A DNA stretch of 64,000 nt, taken from the NCBI GenBank assembly GCA_049194865.1, contig JBLZWL010000089.1, forward strand, positions 62,001 through 126,000. Reading direction: 5' to 3'. Below, piece after piece: positions 8,463 to 15,725 of the stretch. This stretch comes from Myxococcus terminator_A. GTDB taxonomy: Bacteria > Myxococcota > Myxococcia > Myxococcales > Myxococcaceae. The translations under genes and the position numbers were made by a program. Within the stretch, counting starts at the first letter, position 1; each line of letters begins with the position of its first letter. The notes beneath the pieces are model-generated. The model had not been told where the DNA came from and made no database searches. It saw nothing but the letters and a program-made list of their open reading frames with translations.

Positions 8463-11400
8463 CTACACGTAACCGACCTTGCGCGCCTTGGGGGCGCCGG
8501 CCGCTGGCACTGGGGGACTCGCCACCGCCGTTGCGGGCGCGGCGCCATGAGACCTGGCGCCATTCACCGCGGCGGGGGCCGGGGTCGGCAGGGGGTCGTC
8601 TTCCGGCTCCGTACTCGCCGCGAGGCGGGACACCTGCGTGCCCACGTCGCGGTACTTCGCATCCATCGCCGCCACCCGCTGGTAGTGGTGGAGCGCCTTG
8701 CCGGGCTCGGCATTGGCCTCGTAGGCCAGCGCCAGCTCGAAGCCGAGCGCCTTGGCCGCCTCACCCGTGGCATACGGGTTCGCGAGCCCTTCACGGAAGG
8801 TCTCCACCGCGGAGCCTCCGTCGCCACGCAGCAGGTGCAGCATGCCCATCATCGTGAGGCAGTCGACCTCGCGCTTGGTGCCCGCGGAGCCCTGCCGGGC
8901 CACCTCGAACTCGTGGAGCGCGTCGTCCAGCAGGCCCATCTCCTTGTAGGCAATGCCCAGGTCGTAGTGGGTGTCCACGTCCTCGGGCTTCACCACCTTG
9001 GCCAGGCCCTTCTTGAACTCGGAGAACACCTCCTCCACCGAGTACTGGAAATCCTCTTCCGCGGGCGCCGGAGCGACGGTGTCGTCGCCCAGGTTGTCGA
9101 TTTCGCCAGCCAGCTCCGCCGCCAGGTCGAACGCGTCTCGCTCCGCGCCGGCATCCGTCACCGGCTGCACGGAAGGCACGGAGATGGGCTCCAGCGGCTC
9201 CTCTTCGGGCGCCGCCCCACCGCTGGCCTCCATCGCCTCCAGCCGCTCCATCAGCTCGGTGGCGCGCGCGTGGCCCGGGAAGGCAATGGCCACCGTCTCC
9301 AGGATTTCGCGGGCCTCTTCCAGCAGGCCCTGGTCCAGGAAGAAGGCGGCCTCGTCGCACTCCTCGACCGCGGGCTCTTCCTCGTCACCCTCGGTGGCGC
9401 CATCGGCGACCAGCTCGGCGGAGGCCTCTTCCGGCTCCTCCACCGACTGGAAGTCGGACTCGACCTGAGGCTCCGAATCGAAGTCGGACTCGGCGTCATC
9501 CACCGACTGGAAGTCGGACTCGACCTGAGGCTCCGAGCCGAAGTCGGTCTCCGGGTCCTCCGTCGGCATGTCGTCCAGCGACACGATGGCGTGCGAGGCG
9601 GTGGGCTCCTCCTCCTCGAACGGATCCCCCAGCGAGGGCATGTCCGAGCCCGGTGCCTCCTCCAGCTCGTCAAGCATGGAGGCATCCAGCGGAGCAATGC
9701 CCACGCGCGTGGGCATCTCGTCCACGTCCAGCGGGGCCTCTTCCACGTACACCGGCTGCTTGCGCGTGTTGGGCGCGGCCTCCTGGAGCAGGGCCCGCGT
9801 GGGAGCGCGCACCATCGTCGGAGGCGGCTCGTCTTCGTCTCCGAGCGACAGCGCCGCCATCGACGACGACGTGGCCTCGTCGTCCGAGTCGCCCAGCGAC
9901 ATGCTCTCGTCGCTGGCGTACGACGCGTCCAGGTCGGCCGACTCGACGAGGGGCTCGTCCTCCGAGGAGTCGAGGCCGGGCTCGTCCGTCAGCATCAGCC
10001 CGTCGTCGTCTCCGGAGACGAGCGTCTCGTCCGCGGAGTCCGAGGCCAGGTCTTCCGGCGCGGGCGTGTCGAAGATGTCGTGCTCACCCGAGGTGATGGC
10101 CTCGCCGACGAGCGCTTCCTCGCTGACGACGGTGGCGTCGCCTTCGTCGTCGATGACCTCGTCGGAGTCGCTCGAGGGCAGCGTTGCCAGCGCCAGCTCA
10201 TCGCCGGGCGGGTGCAGCAGCGCGTCCTCGGGGGGCGGCGCGACGAGCACCTCGTCGTCGCTGGAGTCCACCAGGATGGCGTCCTCGCCCACCGACTCCA
10301 CCACCGTGGCCGACGGTGCCACCGCCACCGGGCCCTCCACGCGCAGCACCGACAGGAACGCCGGCACCTCGGGATGGGAGGGGTTCTGCTGGAGGATGGT
10401 CGCCAGGTACGGCTGCGCGCGCGTCGAGTCCGCCGCGCGCGTGCACAGCCGCAGCACGTTCAGCAGTTGCTCGGACGCCTGCGCCGTGTTCCCGGACGCG
10501 ACGTAGATCTGGTACGCCTTCTCGTGCGCATCCAGGTTCTCCGGGTCCACGGAGAAGACCTTGCGCAGGTGCTCCAGGGCTTTGTCGTGGAGCCCGTACT
10601 TCACGTAGACGTCGGTCTCCGTGAGCAGCTTGGAGAGCTGCTCGCGAGCCAGTCCGCCCGGCTGCTGCTGTGGAGGCGGCGCCGCCACGGGAGCCGGAGC
10701 GGCCTGGGGCGTGGGCTGCGGCGCGGCGCGAGCGGCGGGTTGCGGCGCCGCGGCGGGCGTGGGCTGCGGCGCGGCGGGGGCCGGCGCGGGCGCACGGCGC
10801 GCGAGCAGATCCGGGTCCTGCGGATCCAACACTTCAATCTGCGTCCAGACAGCCTCGGACTCGGTCTGCCGGCCGCGCTCCTGGTGGATCTTCGCCAGCT
10901 CCTTGTAGACGGACACCGTCTTGGAGGTCTGCCCCAGGCCCTGGAAGGCCTGCGCCAGGAGCGACAGCGTCTCCACGTCGCGGCCATCCGCCTTGAAGCA
11001 CACCTGCAGCTTCGCGAGCGCGCGCTTCTGGTCACCGCGTTGCAAGTACGAGGAGGCCAGCTCCTTGGCGAGCGGCAGGTTGTCCGGCTCGAGCGTGGAC
11101 AGTCGCTCGGCCACGCGGGCCCAGTCGTCACCGCGGCTGTTGCGCTTGAGGTATTCGGCGGCGCGCTTGAACTCCTGGATGGCCTCGCGCGTCATGTTCT
11201 CGCGGGCGTAGAGCTCCGCGAGTTTGATCTTCGACGCCACGTTCTCCGGGTCGAGATCCACCATCTTCTTCAAGGTATCGAGCGACGACTTGGTGTCGCC
11301 CGCCTTGTCGTAGTGGTTGGCGACGATCTGGAAGTACGCCATCGCCTCCGACATCAGCCCGAGCTGCTGGTGAAGCTCCGCCAGCTTGAGGTTCACCTCC

Positions 11401-11672
11401 AGCAGGTTCGGGTTGAGCTTGAGGACTTGCTTGTAGAGGGCGACGGCCTTGAGGAAGAACCCGTCGGAGGAGTAGCTCTCGGCGACTTTCGTGAAGAAGT
11501 GCGCCGCCTGGGCGTTGTCGTTCTTCTTGACGTACAGCTCGCCCATCTTCTGGAGGACCCGGATGTCCTTCGGATCCACTTCCAGAACCTTCTGGTACTC
11601 CTTGATGGCTTTGTCGTACGCGCCCTTCGCGACAAGTTTCGCGGCGGCTTCGATGATCTTGTTCTTGTCCAT
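8463..11672 (-). CDS. sgmX: SgmX-like TPR protein for polar type IV pilus assembly
   Basis: 1069 residues, no signal peptide or membrane segment. Architecture: N-terminal TPR array (about residues 1-290, beginning MDKNKIIEAAAKLVAKG), an Ala/Pro/Gln linker (about 295-350), a short TPR block (about 355-460), a long acidic Ser/Asp/Glu-rich region (about 480-800) with an internal 20-residue duplication, and C-terminal TPRs (about 865-1010). The layout and position match M. xanthus SgmX (MXAN_5766, from memory), a polar protein that binds MglA-GTP and is required for T4P formation. It is the first gene of the minus-strand run ending in the Omp85 gene. The start is the ATG at 11672; upstream in-frame codons lie beyond the predicted promoter. 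Confidence 0.85.
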   Translation of the reverse strand: MDKNKIIEAAAKLVAKGAYDKAIKEYQKVLEVDPKDIRVLQKMGELYVKKNDNAQAAHFFTKVAESYSSDGFFLKAVALYKQVLKLNPNLLEVNLKLAELHQQLGLMSEAMAYFQIVANHYDKAGDTKSSLDTLKKMVDLDPENVASKIKLAELYARENMTREAIQEFKRAAEYLKRNSRGDDWARVAERLSTLEPDNLPLAKELASSYLQRGDQKRALAKLQVCFKADGRDVETLSLLAQAFQGLGQTSKTVSVYKELAKIHQERGRQTESEAVWTQIEVLDPQDPDLLARRAPAPAPAAPQPTPAAAPQPAARAAPQPTPQAAPAPVAAPPPQQQPGGLAREQLSKLLTETDVYVKYGLHDKALEHLRKVFSVDPENLDAHEKAYQIYVASGNTAQASEQLLNVLRLCTRAADSTRAQPYLATILQQNPSHPEVPAFLSVLRVEGPVAVAPSATVVESVGEDAILVDSSDDEVLVAPPPEDALLHPPGDELALATLPSSDSDEVIDDEGDATVVSEEALVGEAITSGEHDIFDTPAPEDLASDSADETLVSGDDDGLMLTDEPGLDSSEDEPLVESADLDASYASDESMSLGDSDDEATSSSMAALSLGDEDEPPPTMVRAPTRALLQEAAPNTRKQPVYVEEAPLDVDEMPTRVGIAPLDASMLDELEEAPGSDMPSLGDPFEEEEPTASHAIVSLDDMPTEDPETDFGSEPQVESDFQSVDDAESDFDSEPQVESDFQSVEEPEEASAELVADGATEGDEEEPAVEECDEAAFFLDQGLLEEAREILETVAIAFPGHARATELMERLEAMEASGGAAPEEEPLEPISVPSVQPVTDAGAERDAFDLAAELAGEIDNLGDDTVAPAPAEEDFQYSVEEVFSEFKKGLAKVVKPEDVDTHYDLGIAYKEMGLLDDALHEFEVARQGSAGTKREVDCLTMMGMLHLLRGDGGSAVETFREGLANPYATGEAAKALGFELALAYEANAEPGKALHHYQRVAAMDAKYRDVGTQVSRLAASTEPEDDPLPTPAPAAVNGARSHGAAPATAVASPPVPAAGAPKARKVGYV
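9441..9547. repeat. Two direct repeats, 60-bp period, within sgmX
   Basis: A 47-base sequence at 9441-9487 recurs at 9501-9547 with two mismatches. It encodes a repeated SEPQVESDFQSV motif in the acidic linker, and the spacing keeps the frame (20 codons). Confidence 0.9.
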
Positions 11673-11746
11673 CGAGCGTGGGCTTCCGGAAAGCCGAAAC
11701 CCCTTGGAACTTCGCGGGTTTCTATCTTCAAAAGGGGGAGAGGCGG

Positions 11747-11776
11747 AGGCTAACGGAATCCTCCAACGCGGGTCAA
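11747..11776 (-). promoter_or_regulatory. Predicted sigma-70-type promoter of sgmX
   Basis: On the minus strand TTGACC (11776-11771) is separated by 18 bases from TAGCCT (11752-11747), about 75 bases before the sgmX ATG. It would drive the sgmX-ATPase-tamB-Omp85-lipoprotein run. Confidence 0.5.
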
Positions 11777-11820
11777 GAAACAGCCCGGCTTCCCCCAGAG
11801 CCAGCTCACCTGCTCGCATG

Positions 11821-11837
11821 CCCGCCCCACGGGCGGG
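11821..11837 (-). terminator. GC-rich hairpin after accC
   Basis: Perfect 6-bp stem CCCGCC/GGCGGG with a 5-base loop, 24 bases past the accC stop. No T-tract follows, so intrinsic termination is uncertain; it could also shape the sgmX leader. Confidence 0.4.
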
Positions 11838-11860
11838 AACGCCACGTAGGCGGACGTGTG

Positions 11861-13246
11861 CTACGGCGTTTCTTCAACAGCTTTTTTCAGCCGACGAGAA
11901 CCCGTCTCGCTGGCCAGGAGCCGCTCCACGAAGCGCGTGTCGTAGTTGCCCTCCTGGAACGACTCGTCCGCCAGCGCCGCGCGGTGGAAGGGGATGTTCG
12001 TGCGGATGCCTTCCACGACGTACTCCCCCAGCGCGCGCTGCATGCGGCGGATGGCCGTCTCGCGGTCCTCTGCGTGGACGATGAGCTTGGCCAGCAGGCT
12101 GTCGTAGTACGGCAGCACCGTGTAGTTCTCGTAGGCGCCTGAGTCCACGCGCACCCCGTAGCCACCCGGGACGCTGTAGCCGGTAATCTTCCCGGGCCAC
12201 GGGGCGAAGGTAATCGGGTCTTCGGCGTTGACGCGGCACTCGATGGCGTGCCCGCGCATCTGGATGTCTTCCTGCTTGAAGCGCAGCGGGTGGCCGTAGG
12301 CCATGCGGATCTGCTCACGGACCAGGTCGATGCCCGTGACGAGCTCCGTCACCGGGTGCTCCACCTGGATGCGCGTGTTCATCTCCATGAAGTAGAACTC
12401 GCCGCGCTCGTCCAGCAGGTACTCGATGGTGCCGACGTTGTTGTAGCGCAGCTTGCGCATCGCCGCGATGGACACGTCACCCATCCGCTGTCGCAATTCC
12501 GGCGTGAGCGCGGGCGACGGGCTCTCCTCGATGAGCTTCTGGTGCCGGCGCTGCACCGAACACTCGCGCTCATTGAGGTGGATGACGTTGCCGTGCTCGT
12601 CGGCGACGATCTGGATTTCGATGTGGCGCGGCTTCTCCACGTACCGCTCGATGTAGAGGTCGCCGTTGGAGAAGGAGGCCACCGCCTCCGCCTGCGCGGT
12701 GGAGAACGCCTGGGCCAGCGCGCTCGGCTCGCGGACGATCTTCATCCCCTTGCCACCGCCACCGGCGGCGGCCTTGAGGATGACGGGGAAGCCAATCTCC
12801 CGGGCGAACGCCTCCGCCTCGCGGGGGTCCTTCACGGTGCCGGGGCTGCCGGGCAGCAGTGGCATGCCCGCCTCGCGCGCCGCCTGCCTCGCGCGGACCT
12901 TGTTGCCCATCATCCGCAGCATCTCAGGGCGCGGACCGATGAAGCGGATCTTGCAGTTCTCACACACCTCGGCGAACTCGGCGTTCTCCGAGAGGAAGCC
13001 GTAGCCGGGGTGGATGGCGTCCGCGCGGGTGATTTCGGCCGCGGAGAGCAGCTGCGGGACGTTGAGGTAGCTCTCCTTGGACGCCGGAGGGCCAATGCAG
13101 ACCGCTTCGTCGGCGAAGCGGACATGCAGGGCGTTGGCGTCCGCCGTGGAGTGCACCGCCACCGTGGCGATGCCCAGCTCCCGGCAGGCGCGGATGACCC
13201 GCAGGGCAATCTCCCCGCGGTTGGCAATCAGCACCTTCTTGAACAC
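11861..13246 (-). CDS. accC: Acetyl-CoA carboxylase, biotin carboxylase subunit
   Basis: 461 residues, close to the family's usual 450. It carboxylates the biotin of AccB using ATP and bicarbonate, the first half-reaction of malonyl-CoA synthesis, in the cytoplasm. Landmarks: N-terminal FKKVLIANRGEIALRVIRA, ATP-grasp glycine loop ILKAAAGGGGKGMKI (about residue 155), ECSVQRRHQK, and EMNTRIQVEHPVTE with the catalytic Glu/Arg. The start is a GTG at 13246. It lies 67 bases after accB on the same strand, as usual for accBC. Confidence 0.97.
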   Translation of the reverse strand: MFKKVLIANRGEIALRVIRACRELGIATVAVHSTADANALHVRFADEAVCIGPPASKESYLNVPQLLSAAEITRADAIHPGYGFLSENAEFAEVCENCKIRFIGPRPEMLRMMGNKVRARQAAREAGMPLLPGSPGTVKDPREAEAFAREIGFPVILKAAAGGGGKGMKIVREPSALAQAFSTAQAEAVASFSNGDLYIERYVEKPRHIEIQIVADEHGNVIHLNERECSVQRRHQKLIEESPSPALTPELRQRMGDVSIAAMRKLRYNNVGTIEYLLDERGEFYFMEMNTRIQVEHPVTELVTGIDLVREQIRMAYGHPLRFKQEDIQMRGHAIECRVNAEDPITFAPWPGKITGYSVPGGYGVRVDSGAYENYTVLPYYDSLLAKLIVHAEDRETAIRRMQRALGEYVVEGIRTNIPFHRAALADESFQEGNYDTRFVERLLASETGSRRLKKAVEETP

Positions 13247-13313
13247 GGGGGTGTCTCCTGAAACGGTCGGCTCGGGCGCGCGCCCCGCTGGATGCGGAGG
13301 CGCGCGCGCCGCG

Positions 13314-13910
13314 TCAAGCCGGCTCGATGCGGAACAGCGCCTGGCCGAACTCCACCGGGCGACCGTTCTCCACGAGGATCTCCGCCACGCGGCCGGACAC
13401 CTCGGACTCGATTTCGTTCATCAACTTCATCGCTTCGATGATGCAGAGCACCTGGCCCTTCTTCACCACCGAACCCCCGTCGACGAAGGCAGGCTGATCC
13501 GGCGCCGGCGTCCGGTAGAAGGTGCCGACGAAGGGGCTGGTCACCACGTGGCCGGGCTTCTCCGGCGCCTTCTCGGCGACAGGGGCCGCGGCCACGGAAG
13601 CAGGGGCGAAGGAGACAGGAGCGGCGCGGGGCGCCGACGGAGCCGAGTACTCCACGGCCGGACCCACCTGGACGGCCGAGGGGGCCGAGTGGTGGACGAT
13701 GGTCGTCTCCGGGGCGTGGCCACGGCGGATGAAGAGCTTCTCTTCCCCGCGCTTCCACACGAGCCTCGTCACGTCCGAGGCCTCCAGGATGTTGACGATT
13801 TCCCGCAGGGCTTCCACGTCCAGGGACGTGTTGCCGGCGTCTCGCGCGCTCGCCGGAGCGGGCGCGCTGGTGGGCGCGGACGCCCGGGTCGACTTGCGCT
13901 TCGTTGCCAT
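13314..13910 (-). CDS. accB: Acetyl-CoA carboxylase biotin carboxyl carrier protein
   Basis: 198 residues. The C-terminal biotinyl domain carries the EAMKLMN motif, whose Lys is biotinylated; PFVGTFYR and a thumb segment typical of BCCP precede it. The N-terminal 110 residues contain a short helical domain (LDVEALREIVNILEAS) and an Ala/Pro-rich hinge. A Lys/Arg-rich stretch opens the protein. It is upstream of accC and 28 bases after efp, so efp-accB-accC probably form one transcript, as in many bacteria. Confidence 0.97.
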   Translation of the reverse strand: MATKRKSTRASAPTSAPAPASARDAGNTSLDVEALREIVNILEASDVTRLVWKRGEEKLFIRRGHAPETTIVHHSAPSAVQVGPAVEYSAPSAPRAAPVSFAPASVAAAPVAEKAPEKPGHVVTSPFVGTFYRTPAPDQPAFVDGGSVVKKGQVLCIIEAMKLMNEIESEVSGRVAEILVENGRPVEFGQALFRIEPA

Positions 13911-13938
13911 TCTCGCGTCCCTCCGAGCGGAGTCTGCG

Positions 13939-14520
13939 CTAGCCCGCGGTGGCCACGCGAGTCAGGTACTTGCCCCCGTCGCGCGTGTCGATCTTCAGGA
14001 CGTCACCCTCGTTGATGAACAGGGGCACGTAGACCTCGAAGCCGGTCTCCAGCGTGGCGGGCTTCAGCGCACCGGACACCGTGTCGCCGCGCACGCCCGG
14101 GTCGCACTTGGTGACCTTGAGGTCCACCGAGTTGGGCAGCGTCACGGCAATCGCCTTCCCGTTCCAGAACAGGATGGTGGCGTCGATGTTCTCCTTCAGG
14201 AAGTTCTTCGCGTCGCCGAGTGCCTTCTCGCTGATGAAGGTCTGCTCGAAGTCGCGCTTGTCCATGAAGTAGTAGTCGTCGCCCTGGACATACAGGTACT
14301 GCATGTCCTTCTCTTCGATGTCCGGCTTGCCCACCTTGTCGCCGGACTTCAGCGTGGGCTGCAGGACGCGGCCCGAGAGGAGGCTGCGAATCTTGGTGCG
14401 GACGAAGGCGGAGCCCTTGCCCGGCTTCACGTGCTGGAACTCGACGATGACGAACGGCTCACCGTCGATTTCGATCTTCATGTTGTTGTGAAACTCGGAC
14501 GTATCGATGACACCGGCCAT
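13939..14520 (-). CDS. efp: Translation elongation factor P
   Basis: 193 residues, near the usual 185-190. EF-P rescues ribosomes stalled at proline stretches, which are frequent in this window (proline-rich proteins at 8.5 kb and 48.7 kb). The three beta-domains are visible; the modification loop HVKPGKGSAF places Lys35 at the tip, where E. coli carries beta-lysyl-lysine. The C-terminal signature VTLPNSVDLKVT and GDVLKIDTRDGGKYLTR is intact. The ATG at 14520 follows a good GAAGGAG ribosome site. A structured region lies upstream (14586-14642). Confidence 0.97.
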   Translation of the reverse strand: MAGVIDTSEFHNNMKIEIDGEPFVIVEFQHVKPGKGSAFVRTKIRSLLSGRVLQPTLKSGDKVGKPDIEEKDMQYLYVQGDDYYFMDKRDFEQTFISEKALGDAKNFLKENIDATILFWNGKAIAVTLPNSVDLKVTKCDPGVRGDTVSGALKPATLETGFEVYVPLFINEGDVLKIDTRDGGKYLTRVATAG

Positions 14521-14585
14521 GGGGACCGACTCCTTCAGACTCGAAATTACGGAAGCTTGAAAAGTCGGGGGTGTCTAGCCCATGC

Positions 14586-14642
14586 CCCCTTCCATGGGAA
14601 GGGGAAACCAGCGGAGCGGCGCGTCGTCTGGACGACTGGTTT
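14586..14642 (-). promoter_or_regulatory. Structured region between the Roadblock gene and efp
   Basis: Contains a perfect 8-bp hairpin CCCCTTCC-ATG-GGAAGGGG (14586-14604), 7-base inverted arms AAACCAG/CTGGTTT (14605-14611 and 14636-14642) and a nested GTCGTC/GACGAC pair. It lies 66 to 122 bases before the efp ATG and downstream of nothing on that strand except the efp leader, so it is more likely leader or operator structure than a terminator. Confidence 0.4.
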
Positions 14643-14655
14643 ACAGCGGGCGCGG

Positions 14656-15018
14656 CTACAGCTCCGCGCTCACCTTGGGGGCCGTCACGCGCAGCACATA
14701 GCGGCCCTTTCCGTAGTTGCCGTCCGCGCGCAGCGCCAGCACCAGGAAGTACTCGGGTGACACCAACCGTATCACCGTCAGCACCTTCTCGCTGTTGACG
14801 CTGACCTCGCTGACGGTGCCTGTCCTGAGCGTCTCCGCGGCGTTGCGCAGCTGCGTGAGGATGTTGGCGTACTCCACCCAGGCACCGCTCAAATCCAGCT
14901 CGCTGGCCTCCTCGCGCTGGAAGGTGTCCACGGAGATGCCGTCGAAGCCCATCACGCTGCAGGCGAGGGCTCCTTCCACCTGGTTGACCACTGACTCGAG
15001 GTGCGTGCGAAAGGACAT
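14656..15018 (-). CDS. Roadblock/LC7-domain protein (MglB-like)
   Basis: 120 residues, a single Roadblock/LC7 domain: N-terminal helix SFRTHLESVVNQVEGALACSVMGFDG, central helix ANILTQLRNAAETL and beta-hairpin strands SEVSVNSEKVLTVIRLV and YFLVLALRA. Roadblock proteins dimerise and often regulate small Ras-like GTPases; MglB, the GAP of MglA in M. xanthus, belongs here. No GTPase gene is adjacent. It sits 32 bases after the lipoprotein gene downstream of pilQ, so it may be read with the pil genes. Its partner cannot be told from sequence. Confidence 0.85.
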   Translation of the reverse strand: MSFRTHLESVVNQVEGALACSVMGFDGISVDTFQREEASELDLSGAWVEYANILTQLRNAAETLRTGTVSEVSVNSEKVLTVIRLVSPEYFLVLALRADGNYGKGRYVLRVTAPKVSAEL

Positions 15019-15050
15019 GGGCTCTCAGCGTTCTTGGGCAGCGGCGCCGC

Positions 15051-15689
15051 TCAGGGCGTCACGCACTCGGGGACAGCACCATTCTGCCCACGCGGGTCAC
15101 ACGGCCCCAAACTGGGGCCGTGGATATCGCCCATCTTCGGGCACTTGAATTCGGCGAAGCCCACGACCAGCGGGTAGGAAATTTCGTTCGTCTCCACGTC
15201 GCCGCCAGCAACCGTGTGTCCTCGGACCCGCAGAGTCACGAGAACATCGACAACGGAGCCTCCTCCCCCGGTCGCGGACAGCAGCGCGTTCCGCGCGTCG
15301 CGCGTCAACAGGCCGAGCACCATGGAACCATCCTCATTGCCACGGAAGGTCCCGTAGATGGGAACCGTCGCACTGGGGATGTTGAGCTCGGGCTCCGTCT
15401 GATAGCTGAGCTCGAGTTCGGTGAGATAGACGGCGGTGGAGTCGGTATCAGAGAGCGGCGCCTCACCGAGGACGATGGGCGTGTCGGCCAGGTTGGAGGT
15501 GACGATGAACCCCGAGGTGTAGTCACCAGCCAGCGCGAGGTTCAACGAGCCGCTCAGCAACGCCACGTCATCAGGAACATTGCAGTCCTCTTCGGGTGGA
15601 GCGGCCTGGAGAATCTGGAGCTTCGGGAGGTTGTCGACACAAGACACCGTGCCGAGCGCCAGCAGCGTGGCGAGATAGATGGGCTTCAT
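15051..15689 (-). CDS. Putative lipoprotein downstream of pilQ
   Basis: 212 residues. Lipoprotein signal MKPIYLATLLALGTVSC with Cys17. The mature part is acidic and beta-rich, with paired cysteines (EDC near residue 36, KCP and PCDPRG near the C-terminus) suggesting disulfides. I do not recognise a family. It lies 36 bases after the pilQ stop on the same strand and so may be an envelope accessory of the secretin, but nothing in the sequence proves that. Confidence 0.8.
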   Translation of the reverse strand: MKPIYLATLLALGTVSCVDNLPKLQILQAAPPEEDCNVPDDVALLSGSLNLALAGDYTSGFIVTSNLADTPIVLGEAPLSDTDSTAVYLTELELSYQTEPELNIPSATVPIYGTFRGNEDGSMVLGLLTRDARNALLSATGGGGSVVDVLVTLRVRGHTVAGGDVETNEISYPLVVGFAEFKCPKMGDIHGPSLGPCDPRGQNGAVPECVTP

Positions 15690-15725
15690 GAGCGAACGCT
15701 CTCCTGAATGAAGAGGCGCGATGCC

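Noticed and set aside
122..11753. Very long open frames on the plus strand opposite the Omp85, tamB, ATPase and sgmX genes
   Set aside because: They are antisense shadows from high GC: Arg/His/Gln/Pro-rich translations without domains, starts or ribosome sites, while the minus-strand frames have clear families.
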